DNA from: Oscillatoriales cyanobacterium RM2_1_1
Lineage (GTDB): Bacteria; Cyanobacteriota; Cyanobacteriia; Cyanobacteriales; Microcoleaceae
Length of the DNA stretch: 57,228 nt
Direction of reading: 5' to 3'
NCBI GenBank assembly: GCA_012033335.1
Contig: JAAURB010000023.1
Coordinates: 1-57,228, forward strand
Shown: one piece after another, positions 26,368 to 35,500 of the stretch
Layout: each line of letters opens with the position of its first letter
Position numbering within the stretch: position 1 is the first letter of the stretch
Translations under genes and position numbers: made by a program
The notes under the pieces: model-generated
What the model was told of the DNA's origin: nothing
The model's database searches: none
What the model saw: the letters and a program-made list of their open reading frames with translations, nothing else

Positions 26368-26999
26368 AAAGCCCTCGTTTAACTTTTAACCAATCTTTTA
26401 ACTACTGGGAATTTTCTCACAGTCCTGACTATGGCGCACCGCGCCACCAACTCCAAAATCCGTATCTCACGGGATTGAAAATCGCTGTAATTACAACCAT
26501 TACCTCACCAGATTAAGAAATGCTGTACGATTCCAAGAATTGGTTCAATCTGCAAGCAAATAGATGCACTTTTTGTTTCTCCTCTAACTTGATCTCGACA
26601 AGCCACTGTAACTTTTTGTAATTTATTTCAGGTTAGTTCAGCTATCCCAATGAATATGGAGATATTGTGTATAATCTAACCATTACTCTCCGCAGAGTCT
26701 AAATCCACAGAATAGTTGGTTGAGTCATCTGTTGCAGCCTCTCTTTCAATCTGAAGCAAGTCCCTCAGAGACTAGAAGTTACTGGAAATCAATTGTTAGG
26801 GTTAAAACACCTGATAAAGCCAGTCCCCTACAGTAATTGATAGCCTTCTATGGCTCAAATTTGCTCAGCACTCTTCTCTAAATTAAGGTTAGAGCTTCTT
26901 CAAGATCTTCTGAGAATTTCTTCGGTTATAACTGAGGAATCAATCAGTGAACAATTAGTTTCATACCATACCAAATTTCGGGTTATAAGGTGGTTTTCT
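26368..26999. other. 632 bp divergent intergenic region before the ComFB gene
   Basis: Contains repeat R1 copy C (26431-26487), then a 12 bp remnant AATTACAACCAT matching the end of MITE M1, and a TATAAT at 26670-26675 that is a reasonable -10 for the ComFB transcript although no matching -35 is seen. An open frame extends upstream from the ComFB ATG to 26850, but its sequence lacks the family's conservation. Confidence 0.5.
26431..26487 (-). repeat. Dispersed hairpin repeat R1, copy C
   Basis: On the minus strand CAGCGATTTTCAATCCCGTGA (positions 26487 down to 26467) matches copies A and B. The palindromic core TGGCGC-ACC-GCGCCA forms a perfect 6 bp hairpin. Confidence 0.65.
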
Positions 27000-27440
27000 A
27001 TGTCAGCTAGTCAGCGAAGGCGATATCACAACGTGATGGAGGATTTGGTTGCGGAGGAAGTTCGCAATCAAATGGCCCAGTTGTCTCCTCGGCTTACTCA
27101 ATATATCAAACGTGGCGAGGTTGAGACCTATGCTCTAAATCACTTACCCACCCTTTACGCCTCCAGTCGAGAGGGTTGGCTGCATCAGCAAAAGCGTGGC
27201 AGAGTGGAATTGCACAACCAAATCAAGACCTCAGTACGTCAAGCTCTGATGGCGGTTCAACGGGATCCTTTGAGAAGTTCTACCCCCTTAGTTAAGGAAC
27301 AACACCAGGAAGAACCTGAGGCCAAAGTTCTAGAAGAACCGGTCACAATGACAGGGGGCCAGAGTAAGCAGACCCCAACTCATCCTTACTATTGGCAGCA
27401 GGAGAGTCAAGCTGCCCGCAACCGGCGACGGGCTCAATAA
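27000..27440 (+). CDS. comFB: ComFB family protein (probable cyclic-dinucleotide receptor)
   Basis: 146 residues from the ATG at 27000. The ComFB domain spans about residues 5-80: YHNVMEDLVAEEVRNQM, then YALNHLPTLYASSREGW, the family signature. The C-terminal half is Gln/Glu-rich and disordered. ComFB was named for its position beside competence genes in Bacillus. In cyanobacteria, homologues have more recently been described as c-di-GMP/c-di-AMP binding proteins affecting cell size and natural competence (CdgR/CdnR), which would suit its position beside ftsZ and ftsQ. I rejected the longer open frame from 26850 because its first 50 codons look unlike the family. It is convergent with thiD. 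Confidence 0.85.
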   Translation: MSASQRRRYHNVMEDLVAEEVRNQMAQLSPRLTQYIKRGEVETYALNHLPTLYASSREGWLHQQKRGRVELHNQIKTSVRQALMAVQRDPLRSSTPLVKEQHQEEPEAKVLEEPVTMTGGQSKQTPTHPYYWQQESQAARNRRRAQ

Positions 27441-27466
27441 TCAAGTCTGAGGAGATCACCCATCAC

Positions 27467-28276
27467 CTATAACAGTGGAAAAAAATGCCCGACTGGCCCC
27501 TGGCCCCGTCCTATGGCAAGGGAATACCTCAATGCCTCTGTGACATATTGCTTGGCATCTTGAACGGCTCTGTGTAAAGGCTTTCCAAGGGCAAGATTGG
27601 CAGCGATCGCCGCCGACAATGTACAGCCTGTGCCATGGGTATTGGGTGTATCTATCGCTTGTAGTTGGAGAATCTGAGGTTGAGAGCCATCAAACCAGAC
27701 ATCGACTCCCCGTAGCCCGCCAGTCATACCCCCACCCTTGACCAGAACCGCCTTAGAACCCAGACGATAAATTTTTTGAGCCGCCTCGATCATATCTTCC
27801 AGGGTGTGAATGTTCTGATGGGCTAAAATTTCAGCCTCATAGCGGTTAGGAGTAATCAGGGTTGCCAGGGGAACTAGCGAATCCTTTAGGGCCAGAATTG
27901 CTTGATCATCGATCAATTGCACCCCCGCCCGAGAAACCATCACCGGATCAACCACCAAGGGGCTCAGGCTTCTATCCTGGATTTGAGTCACAACGGCATT
28001 AATAATCTCTTGATTCAGCAACATCCCCGTCTTAACCGCCCCAACCCCAATGTCACTGACTACGGCCTGAATTTGAGCACTCACCATTTCCGGTGACAAT
28101 CCGACGACCTGAGTTACTCCAACCGTATTCTGAGCAGTAACACAGGTTAGAGCACTGGTGCCATGAACGCAGTGAAAGGCAAATGTCTTCAGATCCGCTT
28201 GGATACCAGCTCCGCCACCGCTGTCCGATCCAGCAATGGTTAGGACAACGGGAATGGGATGGTGAATGGTTGCCAT
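27467..28276 (-). CDS. thiD: Hydroxymethylpyrimidine/phosphomethylpyrimidine kinase
   Basis: A 269-residue ribokinase-fold enzyme that phosphorylates HMP and HMP-P to HMP-PP for thiamine synthesis. Clear features: VVLTIAGSDSGGGAGIQADLKTF near the N terminus (split: TIAGSDSGGGAGIQADLK); VKTGMLLNQEII; VVDPVMVSRAGVQLI; ITPNRYEAEIL; VLVKGGGMTGG; and the anion-hole motif NTHGTGCTLSAAIAANLA. The length is typical. It lies 27 bp downstream of ftsZ on the same strand, too close for its own riboswitch, so it is probably read through from ftsZ or has an internal promoter. Confidence 0.96.
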   Translation of the reverse strand: MATIHHPIPVVLTIAGSDSGGGAGIQADLKTFAFHCVHGTSALTCVTAQNTVGVTQVVGLSPEMVSAQIQAVVSDIGVGAVKTGMLLNQEIINAVVTQIQDRSLSPLVVDPVMVSRAGVQLIDDQAILALKDSLVPLATLITPNRYEAEILAHQNIHTLEDMIEAAQKIYRLGSKAVLVKGGGMTGGLRGVDVWFDGSQPQILQLQAIDTPNTHGTGCTLSAAIAANLALGKPLHRAVQDAKQYVTEALRYSLAIGRGQGPVGHFFPLL

Positions 28277-28303
28277 TGGTTAAGCTTCAACCCTGATATC
28301 GGC

Positions 28304-29605
28304 TTATCGCTGAGGGCGGCGGCGGCGCAAGAAATCAGGAATATCCAGCCCAGATTGTTGCTTGTCTGGATCAACAGCCGGGGTTGGAGAGGTGGCAGCA
28401 GGCTTAGATGGCTGACCCAGGGGGTTAGAGGTCGTAGACATTGGACGCATAGATTGATGGGTTGCAGTTTCTTTAGGAGACAGACTAACGGGCATATCCT
28501 CTGCAGAGAACCCTGTAGCAATCACTGTAATTTTGATTTCTCCCTGTAACCTTTCATCCAGAACAGCTCCAAAGATAATATTGGCATTGGGATCAACCAC
28601 TTCATAGATGGCTTCGGCGGCGGCATTGACCTCATGGAGCGTTAGATCTGTCCCCCCTGTAATATTAAAGACAACGCCTCTAGCCCCATTCACAGAGGCT
28701 TCTAACAAGGGGGAAGAAATTGCCGCAATTGCTGCTTCTTTCGCTCTGGACTTGCCTGAGGCTACACCAATTCCCAACAACGCCGAGCCTGCATCAGCCA
28801 TCACTGCCCGAACATCGGCAAAGTCAACATTGACCAAACCTGGAATGGTAATAATGTCAGAGATGCCCTGCACCCCCTGCCGTAAGATATCATCAGCATA
28901 ACTAAAGGCTTCCTGTACCGGAGTCTGCTCTGTAATCACCGACAACAGTTTATTGTTAGGAATGACAATCAGGGTATCAACCCGGGACTCCAGTGCTGCA
29001 ATTCCCTCATCCGCCTGGGCAATCCGTCGTCGTCCTTCAAAGTTAAATGGTCGGGTTACAACACCAACTGTCAATGCCCCCAGTTCCTTAGCAATTTCAG
29101 CGACGATTGGAGCGGCTCCAGTGCCTGTACCGCCTCCCAGACCCGCTGTAATAAAGACCAGATCAGCTCCCTCCAGGGATTGGGAGAGCTCTTCTCGAGA
29201 TTCCTCAGCCGCTTTCTGACCAATGGCGGGGTTTCCGCCCGCTCCCAGACCTCGAGTCAACTTCTGGCCAATTTGTAATCGCTTTGACGCTTTAGATTGA
29301 GTCAGCGCTTGGGCATCGGTATTGACTGTCCAGAATTCTACCCCCGTTACATCACTTTCAATCATCCGATTGACTGCGTTGCCACCACTTCCACCAACGC
29401 CAATTACCTTGATTTTTGCAGCATTGCTTGGGACGATTTCGCTAATCCAAGACTCCTCGTGGGGCATAACACTACTCTCTCTGCTGGAGTTTACTAAGAC
29501 TTTACCCTGATCAGGGCTGCCAGAACTAGTTGCTAGCCATAGATTCGGCTTCGCCTCTCTATCATAATGGCCTGGGTCAGCACCCAAGTTGCTCTCAAGC
29601 GTCAT
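28304..29605 (-). CDS. ftsZ: Cell division protein FtsZ
   Basis: Tubulin-like GTPase forming the Z ring; 433 residues from the ATG at 29605 ([12 protein letters not shown]). The frame stays open 19 codons further to 29662, but that extension is not FtsZ-like. An N-terminal variable tail of about 65 residues is usual in cyanobacteria. The GTPase core has [17 protein letters not shown] (T1, with Ser where Gly is commoner), [16 protein letters not shown] (tubulin signature), FNFEGRRR, and [15 protein letters not shown] (T7 loop). A Pro/Ser/Thr linker leads to the C-terminal peptide [10 protein letters not shown] that binds FtsA/SepF/ZipN-type partners. It follows ftsQ by 178 bp, the usual cyanobacterial order. 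Confidence 0.97.
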   Translation of the reverse strand: MTLESNLGADPGHYDREAKPNLWLATSSGSPDQGKVLVNSSRESSVMPHEESWISEIVPSNAAKIKVIGVGGSGGNAVNRMIESDVTGVEFWTVNTDAQALTQSKASKRLQIGQKLTRGLGAGGNPAIGQKAAEESREELSQSLEGADLVFITAGLGGGTGTGAAPIVAEIAKELGALTVGVVTRPFNFEGRRRIAQADEGIAALESRVDTLIVIPNNKLLSVITEQTPVQEAFSYADDILRQGVQGISDIITIPGLVNVDFADVRAVMADAGSALLGIGVASGKSRAKEAAIAAISSPLLEASVNGARGVVFNITGGTDLTLHEVNAAAEAIYEVVDPNANIIFGAVLDERLQGEIKITVIATGFSAEDMPVSLSPKETATHQSMRPMSTTSNPLGQPSKPAATSPTPAVDPDKQQSGLDIPDFLRRRRPQR

Positions 29606-29783
29606 TGTAATCAAATTGGGGTAATAGTAGACAGAATTATACGAACACAACATTACGAACACAATATAAAGACACTATAGGGTAAGTCGTGCGAGAAACC
29701 AAGAGTCCCTTTAAAATCCTTAGGTAATGAATGAGACAGGGGGTGCGAGGGGCATTAGTTAATTGTTTTTCTGTCTATTTCAT

Positions 29784-30626
29784 TCACTTTTCTGTGCTAT
29801 TTTGATCGGGCTTGACTGCCTCTGGCATTAATTGCACCAGAGGAATGGCTGGATTATACAGATTAATATAATCAACTTGATCGATGCTAATTTCTTGCGG
29901 CAGTTGTCTCAGGCGATCAATGGCTCGCAATTGTTCGGCAAATTGGTCACTGTAAGGCCCGAGATGAAACGAGAGGATGTCGGTTCTCAAGATGATGTTG
30001 GTTGGATTTTGCCAGTCAATCTCCTGGACTTCAATGGGACTGCGATTCAGGGCCCCATAGAGTTTTGACCAGTAAGCCCGATATTGCTGATACTGACCCA
30101 CAATTTTGAGGGTCGGCAACTGCTGGGTTTGCTCTAATTTAGAGTAACTCTCCAGGGGAATCCATCCTCCCATTTCATCGAGCCATCCAACTTTTTTGGC
30201 CTCAGTCTGATTCAATAAGTTCTTGCTGGGTTGGGCGATCGCCACCGGACGACGCTCTTTGATCTCCACCAGCAGAGACGGGGGAAGCATTTGCCGTACG
30301 ACCTTTGCCTCAGCAATCTGCCCCTGAGATTTTAGGGTTCTGACCAAGACTTGGGGGCGAATTTGCCAGATCGATTGAGGATAGGAGAGGGAGAGGAGTG
30401 CCCGCACCCGCTGTTCTGAAAGCAATTGGTTGCCCTCTACCTGAATTTGCTCAGCCCGACGAATTGACCACAGGGGTAAATGCACCACCCAGATCACGCC
30501 AGCGAGCAGTCCGCTCACCGTCAGCACTTGCCAGAATGTTTGGACGTATTTTACGCGGCGCTGACGACGCAACTGCTGACGACGGCTGCCCAGATCCTGA
30601 GATGAAACGACATCAATTTGAGCCAT
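29784..30626 (-). CDS. ftsQ: Cell division protein FtsQ/DivIB
   Basis: A 280-residue bitopic divisome protein: a basic cytoplasmic N terminus (RRQQLRRQRRVKYVQ), one membrane helix at about 30-50, then a POTRA domain (EQIQVEGNQLLSEQRVRALL, QIAEAKVVRQMLPPSLLVEI) and a beta domain (GGWIPLESY... EIDWQNPTNIILRTD). It recruits downstream septal synthesis proteins from the periplasmic side. Sequence identity across phyla is low, but topology, POTRA signature and position directly before ftsZ support the call. It is divergent from the AAA ATPase gene at 30848 across a 221 bp gap with strong inverted repeats. Confidence 0.92.
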   Translation of the reverse strand: MAQIDVVSSQDLGSRRQQLRRQRRVKYVQTFWQVLTVSGLLAGVIWVVHLPLWSIRRAEQIQVEGNQLLSEQRVRALLSLSYPQSIWQIRPQVLVRTLKSQGQIAEAKVVRQMLPPSLLVEIKERRPVAIAQPSKNLLNQTEAKKVGWLDEMGGWIPLESYSKLEQTQQLPTLKIVGQYQQYRAYWSKLYGALNRSPIEVQEIDWQNPTNIILRTDILSFHLGPYSDQFAEQLRAIDRLRQLPQEISIDQVDYINLYNPAIPLVQLMPEAVKPDQNSTEK

Positions 30627-30701
30627 GGCTGCTTACTTTTAGCGTTCGCTGAAGAAATAACATCTACGTAAATGTGACCTGAGAAAGTCAAAAAAATCAC
30701 C

Positions 30702-30743
30702 TGACTCAGGGGGGTGTACTATCCAGATTCTCTCCCTGAGTCA
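30702..30743. promoter_or_regulatory. Inverted repeat between ftsQ and the AAA ATPase gene
   Basis: Perfect 10 bp arms TGACTCAGGG (30702-30711) and CCCTGAGTCA (30734-30743), centre-to-centre about three helical turns, followed by a CCCC-TTA-GGGG hairpin at 30750-30760. It could be a regulator binding site shared by the divergent genes or a structured leader of the ATPase mRNA. Confidence 0.4.
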
Positions 30744-30847
30744 CTGTTACCCCTTAGGGGTTTCACCCTGATTGATAGTAACCCTTTATCTGAATCCCCA
30801 GGTGTCAACCTATACTGGATCAGAAAAAAATTTGAGAGGGGGCGAAG

Positions 30848-32200
30848 ATGCCCAGGTTAGACTTAGGCCGATTCTACAGGGCATGTAACCCGAGTAAAAC
30901 CATTGACATGGCAAATCCCGAGGATCGGCAGTATTATATCGATTTCTCATCGGTTCGGGGAAGTGATATTGTCAGGGAACTCAGTCGTACTATCACTTTA
31001 CTATCCAGTGATGAGCCATCCTGTCAGCTTTTCTCCGGCCATATTGGTTGCGGCAAGTCCACTGAACTATTCCGGCTGAAGGACACCCTTGAACAGCAGG
31101 GCTACCATGTTGTCTATTTCGAGTCGTCTCAGGATTTGGACATGGCGGATGTGGACATCAGCGATATTTTTCTGGCGATCGCCCGTCAGGTCAGTGAAAG
31201 TTTGGAGTCCTCTCGGATTCGGGTCAATCCGGGATATTTCACTAATCTCTTTGCTGAAATTTCAGATTTTCTGCAAACCCCAATTGAATTGTCCGGCGAA
31301 GCGGAACTCTCAGTGGGAATTGCCCGGATCACCGCTAGAACCAAGGATTCTCCTAAGCTACGATCTCAACTACGCCAGTACCTTGAACCCCGCACCAATG
31401 GCATTTTAGAGTCTATTAATACCGAGTTACTGGATCGCGCCAATCAAATCTTAAAAGCTCAGGGAAGCGCCGGTCTGGTGGTGATTGTGGACAATTTGGA
31501 TCGAGTCGATAACTCTCCCAAGCCCTGGGGACGTACCCAGCCAGAATATTTATTTGTGGATCGGGGGGAACAGTTGCGTCGTTTAAGCTGCCATGTGGTT
31601 TATACAATTCCCCTGACCCTGATGTTTTCCAATGACTATGGTCGATTATCCAGCCGCTTTGGAGTTAAGCCCAAGGTGCTACCGATGATTCCAGTCCGGC
31701 ATCGCCAGGGAGAAGACAATCTGACGGGAATGGAGTTGATGAAGCAAATGCTCATGGCCAGAGCCTTTCCAGAAATCCCCCCGGAGGAACGGTTGCGTTT
31801 GATTCCGGCGGTGTTTGAGAGTGAAGCAGCCTTAAATCGACTCTGTCATATCAGTGGTGGGCACATGCGGCGATTTCTGATGCTGGTCTATAGCTGTCTG
31901 CAACAGGAGGATCCCCCCCTAACTCAAGCCTGCCTGGAGAATGTCATTCGGGAATATCGCGACGACCTTTTGCGGGGAATTACCCAGGAAGAATGGATCC
32001 TGTTGTCTCAAGTGGTTCAGACTCAGCATGTCCGGGGAGAGGAGGAGTGTCAGGCATTGCTCCGTAGTATGTTGGTATTTGAATATCGCGACCAGGATGG
32101 GCATTGGTTTGGAATTAATCCAGTTCTGGCTGAAACCACCCAATACCGGCAGAGTCAGCTTGATCTGAGCCAGGCTAAATATATTAAGACATCGCTTTAA
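30848..32200 (+). CDS. AAA/STAND-type P-loop ATPase, paired with the downstream WD40 protein
   Basis: A 450-residue cytoplasmic ATPase. Walker A is GHIGCGKST at 64-72 and Walker B is LVVIVDNLDRV with D215. It begins with a short conserved lead (ADMANPEDRQYYIDF-like: IDMANPEDRQYYIDFSSVRG). The stretch SHFPRVSGGHMRRF-like (here CHISGGHMRRFLMLVY) and the acidic C-terminal helical region resemble AAA ATPases found beside TPR/WD40 genes in cyanobacteria. I know of no proven function. No membrane segment or effector domain is visible. It lies 320 bp before the giant STAND/WD40 gene in the same direction, with a MITE-like element between. A purine-rich GAGAGGGGG precedes the ATG. Confidence 0.72.
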   Translation: MPRLDLGRFYRACNPSKTIDMANPEDRQYYIDFSSVRGSDIVRELSRTITLLSSDEPSCQLFSGHIGCGKSTELFRLKDTLEQQGYHVVYFESSQDLDMADVDISDIFLAIARQVSESLESSRIRVNPGYFTNLFAEISDFLQTPIELSGEAELSVGIARITARTKDSPKLRSQLRQYLEPRTNGILESINTELLDRANQILKAQGSAGLVVIVDNLDRVDNSPKPWGRTQPEYLFVDRGEQLRRLSCHVVYTIPLTLMFSNDYGRLSSRFGVKPKVLPMIPVRHRQGEDNLTGMELMKQMLMARAFPEIPPEERLRLIPAVFESEAALNRLCHISGGHMRRFLMLVYSCLQQEDPPLTQACLENVIREYRDDLLRGITQEEWILLSQVVQTQHVRGEEECQALLRSMLVFEYRDQDGHWFGINPVLAETTQYRQSQLDLSQAKYIKTSL

Positions 32201-32520
32201 GATATAAGTGGGTGGTTGTAACTAGTTGTTAAATGGCAGGGGATCTAGGGTTTCACCCCAGGAAGGGAGCAGTGCCTCCTTCACCCCCATCAATCTTCTA
32301 ATTGATTGCGTCAAGCTACTTACCATGGGTTTAAAACATCACGTTTGAGCTTTGATTAGAGTTTTGAATCAGGTCTTCGATGGCATATTAGCTGGAGTTA
32401 TGTTCCTCTGACTTACTTTTACACCAGTCTGTACATCGGTCTTTGAGCCAGAATGGATCGAAACTGTCACGAGGAAAAATTTGATGCTAGGGTTAAATTC
32501 GAACTCAGAGTGTTGTCGTT
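32201..32520. other. Spacer between the ATPase and STAND/WD40 genes
   Basis: 320 bp containing MITE M1 copy 3 (32206-32321), which begins 6 bases after the ATPase stop codon. The remaining ~200 bases are AT-rich with no gene or clear terminator, so read-through into the WD40 gene remains possible. Confidence 0.6.
32206..32321 (-). mobile_element. MITE-like element M1, copy 3 (116 bp)
   Basis: Full-length copy in reverse orientation to copy 2. It starts AAGTGGGTGGTTGTAACTAG and ends GCGTCAAGCTACTT. Interior GGGTTTCACCCCAGGAAGGG and CCTTCACCCCCATCAATC align with the other copies. Confidence 0.75.
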
Positions 32521-35500
32521 ATGGGATTACAGGAAACCAGTTATATTCTCGGCTTTTTCCGGGAATATGTGATTCGCAGAAGCTTGCTTTCTGTTTTTCC
32601 AGTCCAGAGTCGTTTGATTTTTGCTGGGAGTCCTGAAATGAGATGGACAGAGCAATCCTTGCCCGACCTGGAACTCACAGAACCTAACTCTGAAGATAAT
32701 CTGTACAGTGGCGATCAGGCAGGGGAACGAAACCAGCGATCGCTACAGCGGCTGATTCGATCGTTGCGGCTATCTGAAGGGCAATTTTCTCTGATTCTAG
32801 CCCAGTGTAGCTATGGCCAACTGCAACTTCAACTCTTGAAGCAGCTCGAAGAGCAATCCCAGCATCCAATTCAGCACCTCGTCCTCCCCCGATCTGTCAA
32901 AACTCTGTATACCACAATTGCTGAGGCCCTAGTTGACCCACCCCCCATGGCCCTAGCTGTCCTGGGAATAGAGGAGGTGGAAGACCTCGATCACCTGCTC
33001 AACTCCACAAATCAGGTTCGAGATGAATTTCGCAAGCAGTTTAAATTTCCTATCGTTCTGTGGATCACAGATGAAGTCGCCACAAAGTTGATTCGTCAGG
33101 CCCCAGATTTTAAAAGCTGGGCAGCAGCTACGATTAAATTTGATTTGTCAACCTGCGAACTGGAAAATCATTTGAAGCGGGAAGCCAATACTTTGTTTGC
33201 CCTAGCGGAGCTTAAAATCAAAGATTGCGAGTTTCCCTTTCAACGCACCTTTAGGATCGCCGATTTGTTCAGCCTGGCCTCTGACTTCTCCCCCGGTTCT
33301 CGACATCGGCGGGAACTGGAAACGGCTTGGCGAGATTTACAGAGCCGTGGATATCCCCTCAATCCCGCCTTAGAAGCCAGTCGTCAGTTTGTTTTGGGCC
33401 AGGATAGTGATGCGGGCGATCGCAGTGATTTAGCGCGAGAGCATTATCAAAAAAGCTTTCTGGCGCTGTTGCAACACGACTCCATCCAGCAAAATCTAGC
33501 TTCAGAGAACTCTGACCGAACACTTGAAGCCGTAAGAAATTCCAAGTCAGAGTTAGAGTCAGATTCAGATTCAAGGTCAGGTTCAGGGCCAGATGTTATT
33601 GCCCCCCCCGTGAAACCCGACCTAACAATGGCTCCAAGTTACCTAAGTTATCGAGGGCGATTAATTGAATGTCAGGGCATTGTCCTATTTTATATTGCCC
33701 TCACCTATCAATTGCAAGCCGCTCGCACCCCCAGTCAATACATCCCGTTGCTGCAAAAGGCAAAGGCCAGTCTGGATCAATGTCGCCTAGTATTTCAGCA
33801 GGCTGGACGCGCCGATTTAGAAGCGGGAGTCATGTCCTACATCGGGGAGGTGCTGCAGCGATTGCGGGCCTGGGATGAGCTAGAAGGGTTCGCCAGTCAA
33901 GTGTTGAAAATGCATCTGACCTATGGTACTCCTCGTCAATTAGCCAAGGACTATGGACTAATGGCTGAGGTGGCGCTACATCATCAGAATGGTTCAAAAG
34001 CTCATAAACTGGCTCGTCTGGCCCTGGCAATTTTGCCCAAGTCTGATCCGATTTCGAGTCGAGGAGTTTACCTGTTGTTGCTGGCTCGTAGCTACAAACA
34101 TCTGAAGCAATGGGACAAAGCGGTTGAAGTCCTGGAAATTGCTCAGGTGGGAACAGAGCCCGAGTATGATCCTCAGCTCTATATTCAAATTCTGGCAGAG
34201 TTGCAAGGTATCTATGGAGCCCAAGGTCAGCATGTGCGGGCTTTTCGGCTCAAGAAAAAACAACGAGAAATCGAACATCAATACGGCTTCCGAGCCTTTA
34301 TCGGAGCCCATCAGCTCCAACCAGCTAAACAAGCTCTGAACCCTTCAAGTGTTAAGGTCGAGCCTGCCTCAACCGTTGCCGAAGAGATTATGGCCTCCTG
34401 TCGGCAGCAGGATATCAATCATCTGATCCACCGTCTGGGGCGGGATGACTATAAGCTGATTGTAATCCATGGTCGATCTGGAGTGGGCAAGAGTTCCCTG
34501 GTGAATGCCGGATTGATTCCAGCCCTCAAGGCCATTAGTTTGGGGGCCCGTACAGTGCTACCGATCACAATTCATACCTACTCCAACTGGGTGCGAGAAC
34601 TGGAACGATCCTTGGCCAAAGGCATTCTGAACCATGAAGAACTGCACTTCAAGCCCCAGCTCAATTTGAAAAAACTCTGGTCTCAAGTGATTGCCCAAGC
34701 CTCCCAACGTCCCTGGAGCAAGCAAGCCAATTATCAATCTTCGTTTATTTTGAATCCGGCTTCATTCGTCTTGAAATATTTGCGCCAGAATGCCGAAAAA
34801 AATATCTTAACGGTACTCATTTTTGACCAGTTTGAAGAGTTTTTCTTTGTGAATAATGCTACAGAAATTCAGATATTTTCTGAGTTTCTACAAATTTGCT
34901 TGAATTTGCCCTTTGTCAAAGTGATTCTCTCCATGCGCGAGGATTATCTGCATTATCTGCTGGAATTTGAGCAGTTAGTCGCGTTAGATGCGATCGGCAA
35001 TAATATCCTCGACCGCAAAAATCGCTATAATCTCCGGGATTTCTCCCGGACTGAAGCCAGGGCTGTGATTGAACGGCTAACTCAACGGGCTAAATTCGAG
35101 TTGGAACCCGCCCTGATTCAAACTCTGGTAGACGATCTGGCGGATGAAAGGGGAGATGTCAGACCGATTGAGTTACAGGTGGTTGGGGCTCAGCTTCAGG
35201 AGGAAAACCAAACTGGAATTACCACCCTGGCTGAATATCAGCGATTGGGGCCCAATCCCAAGGCGGAACTGATCAAACATTCAATTGAGCAGGTTATCCG
35301 GGATTGTGGGCCAGAAAATCAAGCCGCTGCCTGGGACGTACTATTTGCTTTAACCGATGACAAACTGACGCGACCTGTGAAAACCCGGCGGGAATTGTTA
35401 ACCGCCATTCATCCCAGTTCTCAAGTATTCCCAACAGGACAAACGGGTCAGATCAATCCAAACTCCCCGGGCAGTGCAGAGGTCAAGCCTTTAGAATCAG

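Noticed and set aside
26850-26999. N-terminal extension of ComFB
   Set aside because: The 50 codons before ATG 27000 do not resemble the family, and ATG 27000 matches the usual start.
29606-29662. N-terminal extension of FtsZ from 29662
   Set aside because: [16 protein letters not shown] is unlike any FtsZ start; MTLESNL at 29605 is like cyanobacterial FtsZ.
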